Below, in pieces: positions 1-7,910 of a stretch of DNA of 64,000 nt. Each line of letters begins with the position of its first letter. Position 1 is the stretch's first letter. Source of the DNA: Humulus lupulus (lineage: Eukaryota; Streptophyta; Magnoliopsida; Rosales; Cannabaceae); the NCBI RefSeq assembly GCF_963169125.1, contig NC_084794.1:113002358-113066357 (forward strand), given 5' to 3'. The notes below the pieces were generated by a model. That model worked only from the letters and a program-made list of their open reading frames with translations, was not told the DNA's origin and did not search any database. The position numbers and the translations under genes are program-made.

Positions 1-1236
1 TGTTGGCTATTGCAGTTAATAATGATTGGCCATTGTTCCAACTTGATGTCAAGAATGCTTTCTTGAATGTAGAGCTAATTGAGGAAGTCTATATGGATGT
101 ACCTTCTGGCTTTGAGACAAAGGAGACACAGGGAAAGGTCTGCAAGTTAAGGCATTATATGGACTTAAACAATCTCCTAGAGCTTGGTTTGACACATTCA
201 CTAAGGTTCTTAAACATGATGGATACTTCCAAACACATGTAGATCATACCCTATTTGTGAAACACTTCCCAAATGGGAGAAATCACAGTCTTAATAGTCT
301 ACAGGAAATTATGAAGAAGAAATGATAAGGCTCAAGAGGCAATTGTCTAAGAAATTCGAGATCAAAGACTTGGGATTTCTGAAATATTTCCTAGGAATGG
401 AAGTTGCACGAAGCAGTCAAGGAATCTCAGTTTCTCAATGCAAATATGCTCTAGATCTCTTGCATGAAACTGGTATGATTGGGTGCAAACCTGTTGAAAC
501 TCCTATGGATCCTAATACTAAAATGATGACCTGAACAGACAAGTTGGCAGCTGATAAGGGACAGTACCAATGCATGGTGGGTAAGCTAATATATTTAACT
601 CATACACGACCAGATATAAGTTTTGCTGTTAGCATCGTGAGTCAGTTCCTAAGCAACCCATCAGTGGATCACTTGGAGGCAGTTTACCGCATTCTAAGAT
701 ATTTAAAGAAGGATCCTAGAAAAGGACTTATGTTCAAGAAAACAATTAATCGAGCCTTGGAGGTTTATACAGACGTTGATTGGGCTGGATCTCCTTATGA
801 CTGAAAATCCACATCAGGATACTGCTCATTTGTTTGGGGGAATCTAGTGACATGGCGTAACAAGAAACAAGAAGTGGTGGCACGTAGTCGTGTCGAGGCA
901 TAGTTCTGCGCTTTAGCCTTAGGAATTTGTGAAGGAATTTGGTTACAATGGCTGATGAACGAACTAAGGATTGAAACATCAGATTCTATCAAGATCATGT
1001 GTGACAATCAGTCAGCAATTGCAATTGCCAAAAATCCGGTACATCATGATCGAACTAAGCATGTAGAGATTGATAGACATTTCATAAATGAGAAAATTGA
1101 AAGCAAGACTATCACACTCAACTATGTTCCTTTTGGACAACAAGCAGCAGACATTCTAGCTAAACCTCTGATTCGCCCCAATCTCACTAAGCTGAGTACT
1201 ATACTTGGATTGGAAAATATATATCGCCCAGCCTGA
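1..1236 (+). pseudogene. Ty1/copia pol 3' fragment (reverse transcriptase end and RNase H), degenerate
   Basis: The window opens inside the reverse transcriptase of a Ty1/copia element; the LDVKNAFLN and EEVYMDVPSGF segments are visible at 50-110. The reading frame shifts near 150-160 and again near 302. From 322 one frame runs to the TGA at 1234-1236, broken by stops at 532, 802 and 901. It carries the IKDLGFLKYFLGMEV segment, the TRPDISFAV segment, and RNase H motifs (DWAGSPYD, then KSTSGY after the stop, then CDNQSAIAIA and a KHVEIDRHF segment). The YVDD catalytic box, expected near 300, is absent; the flanking sequence appears joined across a short deletion. The fragment shares the strand of the NUP133 exon 1 kb downstream and probably lies in its last intron. 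It is a dead copy that encodes no functional product. Lineage is not certain; the short LTR that follows suggests a small copia element. Confidence 0.93.
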
Positions 1237-1243
1237 GGGGGAG

Positions 1244-1478
1244 TGTAGAATATCAACCTAGGCGTGTAATCTAGCTCTACATCTGATTCTTAGGGATTAG
1301 TTTCCTTAAATTGTGATATTGTATATCTGACAGTTGTGTGTATCATTTAGGCCCTATTTTTTAGGAGATTTTCTAGGAGACCTTGTATTAGACTTTTCTA
1401 TATATGTTTGTATCTTGTAGGATTGAAAGGTAGAGAGAAGTTTATCACAAAAATCAGAAAACTTCACCCGTTTTGACA
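1244..1478 (+). repeat. 3' LTR of the copia fragment
   Basis: A purine-rich tract (GAGGGGGAG, 1235-1243) follows the pol stop directly and is the expected polypurine tract. The LTR begins TGTAGAATATC at 1244. The right end is placed at TTTTGACA (1478), the first plausible CA terminus; no second LTR or TSD is visible to confirm it. The LTR would be about 235 bp, short for copia. The start is well supported, the end is approximate. Confidence 0.7.
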
Positions 1479-2248
1479 TCTACTTGAAGCATGTCATTGA
1501 TTGTTCTTCATTTTTCTATCCTATGATTTGTTTGAGAATCAATGAATGTGATCTTGAGTTCTGGTAATTTTTCTTAAATTGCAGCACCTTCATATATCGG
1601 TCACTCATAGGAGCCTCCCCTTTATAGTCTCGTAGGCCCCTCTTTCTTGTGTTCTTGCATGTGCAATATATTTACTAGGCGCCCAAAAAAACTGCTATTG
1701 TAGGTTAATTTCTTTTAAATAGTGGTAGTTCATGCAGCATCTTGTTTATCATATATATCTTAACAGGAATTCTATTAAACCTTATTTACTCTCCCTCACA
1801 CAATAATGATGGTAGTAGGTAGTAATAACTTTGTAGTCATCTAAAGTTTTAGGAATGGTATTTAAAAATAATACGGTGAATATTTAAAGGATTATTTTGG
1901 AAAATACTATTTTGAATATTTCAAAATTTGAATAAAATGACTATTTCAGAAGCGGTCATTTGGAATTAGGATTCACCCATTTAGGTGGAATAGCTATTCC
2001 ATAAAAGTGATTGTTTCTGTTGTTTTGTCAATCCAAACATCAGAATAAGAATTCTTAGGAATGGTCATTCCATCAAAACCAAATGGCACTTAAGATTAAT
2101 TCCATTTACAACCACCTATAAATCCATCCACTAATCTCTTCACAGTTCCTTCCACTTTTGATCATTACCTCTTGTACTAAATCATTATGACATTTCTTTC
2201 TTTTTGTGCTTGGAAGATACTTTAATGTCTATAAATACCTGATTTCAG
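1479..2248 (+). other. Probable last intron of the NUP133 gene
   Basis: AT-rich, without recognisable coding capacity, ending in TGATTTCAG at the acceptor before the exon that starts at 2249. The donor lies left of the window, so the intron would contain the copia fragment at 1-1478. A segment at about 1850-2095 has the partly palindromic GGAATGGNNATTCC character of a MITE remnant (TTAGGAATGGTATT near 1850, GGAATGGTCATTCCATC near 2056), but no clean terminal inverted repeats or TSD could be drawn. Confidence 0.55.
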
Positions 2249-2800
2249 GAAGAAATAATAGAGTTCCTTCCTGGTGATGGTACAAAACAAGCTGTTGGAG
2301 AAAGGCTCCTCAATCCTGAAGAACTCATTAAACTGTGTCTTGAAATGAGAAGCCCGGAGCTATCATTGTGTGCTTTTGATGTGTTTGCATGGACAAGCTC
2401 TTCTTTCCGGAAGGCCAACAAAACTCTTTTGGAGGAGTGCTGGAGGAATGCTGCTGATCAGGATGATTGGAGTGAACTCTATCAGGCTTCAATCGTTGAG
2501 GGGTGGACTGATGAGGCGACCATGCAGAACTTGAAACACACCGTGCTTTTCAAGGCTTCAAGCAGGTGTTACGGACCCATAGCTGAAACTTTTGGGGAAG
2601 GGTTTGATCAAGTCTTGCCGCTGAGGCAGGAAACCTTTGAATCTTCAGCCAAGAAAGATTTAAGTTCTTCAGTAGAAGCAATTCTGATGCAGCACAAGGA
2701 CTACCCTGAGGCCGGCAAGCTGATGCTGACTGTGATCATGATGGGGAGTGTACAAGCTTATACCGAAGAAGGTGGTGATGGTCCTTCTCCAATGGAGTGA
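2249..2800 (+). CDS. NUP133: Nuclear pore complex protein NUP133, terminal exon (C-terminus)
   Basis: Acceptor TTTCAG ends at 2248 and an open frame runs from 2249 to the TGA at 2798-2800, giving 183 C-terminal residues. It starts EEIIEFLPGDGTKQAVGERL, continues through LLNPEELIKLCLEMRSPELS, FDVFAWTSSSFRKANK, LLEECWRNAADQDDW and EAGKLMLTVIMMG, and ends in SPME. The FAWTSSSFRK, ECW.NAADQDDW and EAGKLML.VI.. blocks and the -SPME tail match what I recall of plant NUP133, a scaffold nucleoporin of the Y-shaped (Nup107-160) subcomplex at the nuclear envelope. The C-terminal alpha-helical region is the part that contacts NUP107 in other eukaryotes. The frame has no stops or frameshifts and its base composition contrasts with the AT-rich surroundings, so the exon looks functional. 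The first in-frame ATG is 2345, but the open frame extends upstream to the acceptor. Earlier exons are outside the window. The identification is from memory and was not searched. Confidence 0.82.
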   Translation, partial: EEIIEFLPGDGTKQAVGERLLNPEELIKLCLEMRSPELSLCAFDVFAWTSSSFRKANKTLLEECWRNAADQDDWSELYQASIVEGWTDEATMQNLKHTVLFKASSRCYGPIAETFGEGFDQVLPLRQETFESSAKKDLSSSVEAILMQHKDYPEAGKLMLTVIMMGSVQAYTEEGGDGPSPME

Positions 2801-3454
2801 CTTTACAATATTACATCAACTCAATTAGTGATCATAATGGTAACATTTTGAACTTTTCGTGTGAATTACTTTTTTGCTTCTAACACTAGCTCTTATAGTC
2901 GAAGATGTTCACTCATCCTCAGTACATATGATTTCTTCCCTAGTGAAAACAGATTGAAAGAAGGCATGTTGTGATGCCCCTTTTAAGTCCATTGGCTATA
3001 CAATTTTTCTTGTAAAAGTGTACCAATGTTGTGAGTTATGACTAAATTTTCGGTTAACCTTGTTCTTATTTCTTCCCCTAATTATTTATTTAGAATTACT
3101 GGAAAAATACGTTCTTCAACCTATTTAATTTAAATGATGCAATTGTTTGTAACTTCTAAATCCAACACAACATCACTTGGGATCTCTATGTATTACCGGT
3201 TTAGGGTTTGTTTGAACTATTTTTCTTTCAAATTAAAATATTACTTATTAGCTGTTTCTTTGCAGGTACTAAAGATAACTTTTGACTCACTTTTAGTCGG
3301 AAAAAAAACTGAGATTTTTGTGCAAATTTTAAATAAATTTTTCAATTAAATAATAACTAAATATTATAATGTATTTATATTTGAATTTTTAATATTAGTT
3401 TTTCTTATTTTGTTATTTGTATAATTTTAAATTTATTTTATCGTTATTTATTAT
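2801..3454 (+). other. NUP133 3' UTR and downstream AT-rich sequence
   Basis: No gene is seen. The first 200-300 bases after the stop should hold the 3' UTR. AT-rich stretches follow, with AATAAA-like strings only further downstream (about 3330-3400). The short open frame near 3134-3349 is low complexity with no recognisable domain. Confidence 0.5.
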
Positions 3455-4040
3455 TGTGGTGATCAAACTATCACCAACAACAACCACTAAATAAGATAAC
3501 CTCAAGAAATGAAACGAAATTGAACACAGAGATACGTGGTTTAGCTCTAGTTAGAGCCTACATCCATGGGAACAACCTTCGAGACTTTTTACTATCTTTA
3601 TTGTTGAAAAAGATTACAATGGCAGCAAAATACAAGTCTTTGCAACAGAGGAACTTGTTTCTTTAGTAACAAAAGCTGAGTGAACAACAAATCACTCTAA
3701 ACTCTTTGCAACGCCTCTGACAAGATTCTTGGAACAAAATTTCTGATACTTGTCCGAACGACTCTGCAACCCTTTATATAGCTAGTATCAAATAGGTAGA
3801 GTAATTAACTAAACAGTTATGAATAATTTTATCTTTCGATTTTGTATGCACCATTTTTGTTTGAGTGTTGCTATTTGGTCCCTTATGATATCTAACACCA
3901 CATGAGGTGTCGCCTCATGATTAGTTAGCGATACCCTATAATCCTTATTAAATTAAAATAAGTAAGACCCGATATTTGATTGCACCAATAACAGTATGCC
4001 ACCTACTTGGAGTGTTGGGCACTAATAATACCCTTTAACA
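3455..4040 (-). mobile_element. Probable solo LTR (about 590 bp)
   Basis: The segment begins TGTGGTGATCAAACTATCACC and ends CCCTTTAACA, so it has TG...CA termini. It is flanked by ATTAT (3450-3454) and ATTTT (4041-4045), a possible 5-bp TSD with one mismatch. Inside is an ACGTGGTTTAG segment of the kind seen in plant LTRs read in reverse. The minus strand carries a TATATAAAGG box at 3771-3780, suggesting minus orientation. There is no internal coding region. The degenerate TSD keeps confidence moderate. Confidence 0.5.
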
Positions 4041-4649
4041 ATTTTTTTTTTTGTTTAAATCATCTCCAATTTAACAATTCGTTTTGGCCATTTAGGCTAG
4101 CAACTTTGGAGTCTCATTTCCCGATTTAGATGTGCACCTTAAGTGGCACATTATGTAAAAATGATGATAACTTTTATATATTTGAATATTTTAGACTTGG
4201 GTGCCACTGCCACGATTAAATATGTATCATCAATATATGCATATACATATTTTTTTTTAGTTGAACACATATGTAAATACATGTGACCAAGTAAATACAT
4301 GTGACTCTAGAAAAAGTCAACTAGAAATTGATGAGTCATATATTCTTTTTTATCATATAACAGTTCACTTTTGTCGCACATTAACATATATACCGATTTT
4401 GAATTTTATGAAAATGAAGAAGATTCACAGTTTCATTTTAATTTGAGAGCATCACCTTGTATGAATTTGTTTAAGATTTATCATATTCTTCATGGTTATA
4501 TATCACTTTTGGAGACATTTTGTGGCTAATAAAGCCCTAGGTCAAAGTGGACCATGAAAAATATAAAAAAAATCAGGAGAATTTGAGCAGCATAATAGCA
4601 CGGAGAAATCATATTTCCTCCTTTGACTATATCTCACTTTTGAAGGTCT
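4041..4649. other. AT-rich intergenic sequence with part of a local tandem duplication
   Basis: No gene is seen; the open frame at 4261-4446 is low complexity. The stretch 4497-4560 (TATATCACTTTTGGAGACAT, then TTTTGTGGCTAATAAAGCCC and TAGGTCAAAGTGGACCA) recurs in diverged form split across the big insertion: its start at 4629-4649 and its continuation at 31781-31814. The copia solo LTR that starts at 4650 therefore landed in the second unit of a roughly 130-bp tandem duplication. Confidence 0.55.
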
Positions 4650-4948
4650 TGTTGGGGTTTTATGCCTTAATTAAAACTCAATTTCTTTGTAATCTTATTT
4701 TATTATTAATAAAAAAATAGAAATCATTTTTTGACTTGGTCAATTACTTTGCTCACATGTTTTATTTTCAAGATTATTTGTTTAATATAAACTTCTATTA
4801 AATCTCAAGCATATAACTAATCATATTCATAGTGACGTAATCACAGTGGAATATAAATATGATAACATGTTCAAAATAAATTAGTCCTAAGACTATTCAG
4901 TGCATAGGATTTACACTAACTTGCTAATCTACGATATGATCTACTTAC

Positions 4949-5475
4949 TGTGGAAAAAATATAACGTAATTAGATATAATACTTGAATAAACACAATATG
5001 ATAAAAACACTATTTATATCTACTAAATTAAAGATACATAAATATTATAATTATAAATAACTATAATATAAATAGCAATTATAATTAATCTAGACAATAA
5101 TTATAATGAAAAATAATAACAACAAAATAAAAATCGAGCCCTGTATAGCACATAGTTTCCTTAAAACAGATTCGCTGCCTCTAAGAAGTTTCGACGTCTA
5201 TCTCCCAAGATAGAGCGGAGAACGACAAGTAACTCAATTACTTCGCCGAACCAAAATATGCCCGAACTCTACCACACTAAGAATATAAAACTTTTAACTA
5301 AAACCATAATATAAATATAATAATATATTTATATTCCTTAAGCAAGGATTTTTCCTATCCTTAACTACTCAGCCATGAACCCTTTATATAGTCTAAGTGA
5401 AAAGAGAAAATTCTCTTATAAAAAATGTGGGACAAAAATCCTATTTGTTTTTCAATTCAACACAAACGTCTAACA
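4949..5475 (-). mobile_element. Solo LTR, 527 bp, inserted in the outer copia LTR
   Basis: Comparison with the uninterrupted copia LTR at 20760 shows a 527-bp insertion starting TGTGGAAAAAATATAACG and ending ACGTCTAACA. It is flanked by a perfect 5-bp TSD, CTTAC at 4944-4948 and 5476-5480. TG...CA ends, a 5-bp TSD and lack of coding sequence indicate a solo LTR. A TATATAAAGG box on the minus strand (5381-5390) suggests minus orientation. The parent family was not recognised. Confidence 0.85.
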
Positions 5476-6049
5476 CTTACATATCGTAGTATTAGGTTCT
5501 TTCCAGAACATTAGCAAAGTAGATAAGATCGGATGTATTTGTTACATCGGACTTGACCGATATTGACAGTTGCCAGGATAAGTAAACATACCGTTATTAT
5601 CTATTATAGTCATATCATATAGTTGACCATAGGTCAATTCAATCTCAATTCTGAGTGGTTAGTATTCTAACTGATTGTATTATTTGAGTTATTTGACTTG
5701 TTCGTTACCAGCTTACCCTATGGACTAGCCATACTTACATCTTGGGAACTTGGTAGTATAATTGAGTGGGAGTGTTAATCATAGATATGAACATCTATAG
5801 CTTTTGATGAAGAAGTGAAACGATGATTTCCTTTTAGTTTGGTTCAATGTGCTAAATGATAAAGATTTCATTTTAGTAATTAATATTAGTTTACTAAAAT
5901 ATCATTTACAAGGAATTAAATGTTTTAAGGATATAATACAATGATGGGTAAAATGGTATTTTAGTCCCATCTTATTGTAGACCGTCTATAGAGGGTTGAG
6001 TGACAATTATGGTTGTAACAATGGATAATTAATAACGTATATATATTGT

Positions 6050-6285
6050 TGTTGACGCGGTTTTTCGCCAACAGTGAATTATGAGAATAGCTGGGATGGA
6101 TTAGTGCTTAATGGTAAACCGTAATAAGAAAATGATACTTAAAAAATGCTAGAAATGAAATATCAAGAACACTTGTCCCTTTTTACGTGGTTCGGAGGTT
6201 AAAATCCCCCTAGTCCACGAGTCTGTATTATTACTGTATATCTCTCTATATTTTGATAGAGTTTTTTCATTACAGGAAAAACAAC

Positions 6286-6320
<35 letters not shown>

Positions 6321-6858
6321 TATCCAAGGTCTTAGTATTTATAAAGAAAATCCTTGGATAAGCATTGGGGTCATCACGTGAATCCAAATCCCTCGTGCGA
6401 CTTGTCTCACACTAATGATGAATATTACAATTTATATTAAGGTATGGTCTAGTCATTAGGTAAAACTGATCATGGGTCGTCAGGGAGGAGCAGACATGTG
6501 ATGTTTGATCATGCACGATTATCTTATGTGTCCGGGAATTCAGGGATTTGTGGACATGTAATGTCTGTTCACGCACGTTTATATAACGTATCCATGTTTA
6601 TAAGGATCCAGGGAAATGGTGGATCTTTAGCGTCCCCCGAGCTGAGTGCAACGTCAGCTCGTCCCTCGGATGCTATGCTTCATAAGTGTTTCCAGCTCGT
6701 GCCTATTGCTTTGTATTCATCAACTCGTGCTGCTTACCTGAGGAATCGCGCTGTCTTTATAGAGAAAATATGAACTTGTGGATCATCTATTACAGTTCTT
6801 GGCTAGCCAGCTGTATCTGAGCTGTCTAAAAGACTTGTGCTGAACTTCAGGACGTACA
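6050..6858 (-). repeat. Tat element LTR (3' LTR in element orientation), 809 bp
   Basis: On the plus strand it starts TGTTGACGCGGTTTTTCGCC and ends CAGGACGTACA. It matches 17772-18554 along its length with scattered substitutions. The main size difference is a run of 32 C at 6287-6318, where the other LTR has a short interrupted CT tract. Read on the minus strand, TTTATAAATAC near 6335-6345 is a possible TATA box. Confidence 0.95.
6287..6318. repeat. Homopolymer run of 32 C
   Basis: An uninterrupted C32 tract (G32 on the minus strand) lies inside the LTR. The paired LTR has the ancestral-looking ACTCTCCCTCCCCCTATCC at the same place. Such a tract can form i-motif or G-quadruplex structures and is also a classic place for sequencing length errors. 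Confidence 0.97.
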
Positions 6859-6873
6859 TTTGCCCCCCAAGTC
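6859..6873 (-). promoter_or_regulatory. Polypurine tract of the Tat element
   Basis: Read on the minus strand, GACTTGGGGGGCAAA abuts the LTR start (TGTACGTCC). This is the expected plus-strand priming site at the 3' end of the internal region, and it fixes the element's orientation as minus. Confidence 0.85.
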
Positions 6874-6888
6874 CCTGCTCGTGTTCTA

Positions 6889-7133
6889 CGACGTCATTTT
6901 TTGACTTACACAGCAGGGAATTTTAAACTTCTGTCGCGATTATCTAGGTTTGGCCATTACTTGAGTACTGGACACGTGGAATGCCGCTATTGGCATCTGT
7001 TTGAGTTTCGAGGATTGCATTAATGGCCTGGCCAACTTTTTGTCGCCGTTTCGTCTTTCGAAACACTGTCCTCGGATCTTGCACCAGCTTGATCAGACGG
7101 TCCACATCATTTTATGCCTTTTACGTATAAATA
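6889..7133 (+). promoter_or_regulatory. Internal promoter for the antisense gene of the Tat element
   Basis: Between the polypurine tract and the antisense gene lie an ACGTCAT motif (6891-6897), a G-box CACGTG (6973-6978) and a TATA box TATAAATA (7126-7133) in the context ACGTATAAATAAGG. Transcription starting about 30 nt downstream would give a CT-rich leader without any ATG up to a GTAAGT donor at 7341. The second Tat element in this window has the same parts. ACGT-core motifs are bind sites for plant bZIP and bHLH factors. The promoter call is an inference from sequence; transcription is not shown. Confidence 0.6.
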
Positions 7134-7340
7134 AGGTTGGAAATTTCCAGGATTCACCACCTTTCATTCAAAATCTTTCTACATTTTCTCTCTTCTGAAT
7201 TTCCAAACCCTTCTTCTTTCTCAGAAGAATCCAAAAACCATCTGTTGCAAAAATCCTCGGAAACCTAGTTACTCAGCTACTCAGGAGTCTTCCAGGAACT
7301 CTCCCCTGCAAAGTCTACTTCTTTTATTGAAGAACATACT

Positions 7341-7902
7341 GTAAGTCTCTTGGTTTTGAAGAAGCTTTTCTTTTACCGGTTTCTGCGTTGTTTTTTTATA
7401 TATATATATCATACTCATCCGCACTTCACTGTAGTCAATATTAAGTTGTTCTCCAAATGTTTTTGGCACATAGGCTTCGACTTAGGTTTACTGAGTAGGT
7501 CTTAAAATATCTCCAGAACTCTGATATTCATAAAACTGAGTAATTTCTGGGTAAACCTAGGCAATTTATGGCAAAGTTTAGGAAATACCCATTCAAGATA
7601 TAAAAGATAAAGAGTTTTTAGGGTTCGAAACCAGGTTGCTTAGGGGTTACGCTTCTTGGGTGGTTTTGCTCTAAATCGTCCCCTAAGGAGAATAGTGGCC
7701 TGATTTTCTAACACACAGATCCCTAAACATCAGGGGTCTATTGGGAAACCTAGGCGCGTAGCATAGGTAGCGCGTGGCATCACGCCGCGGGCTGAGATTA
7801 CCTCAGCTCGTGTATTAAAAGCCTTAGCCTTCCTTTGTGCTTTCTTGCCTTTATAAAAATTCTAGATCGCCTACTAAGTGATTCATCGTTCTTGTTTGTT
7901 AG
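7341..7902 (+). other. Predicted intron in the 5' leader of the antisense gene
   Basis: Donor ACT|GTAAGT at 7341 and acceptor TTCTTGTTTGTTAG ending at 7902, 8 nt before the ATG at 7911. The intron is 562 bp and AT-rich. The second Tat element has the same arrangement (donor at 61338, acceptor at 61803, ATG 6 nt later). Splice sites are predicted by eye. Confidence 0.6.
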
Positions 7903-7910
7903 GCGATCTA

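Noticed and set aside
1850..2095. Possible MITE in the NUP133 intron
   Set aside because: GGAATGG/CCATTCC words are suggestive, but no clean terminal inverted repeats or TSD could be drawn.
6498..6773. Open frame in the Tat LTR, partly repeated at 18176-18385
   Set aside because: Copies of one LTR segment with no recognisable protein.
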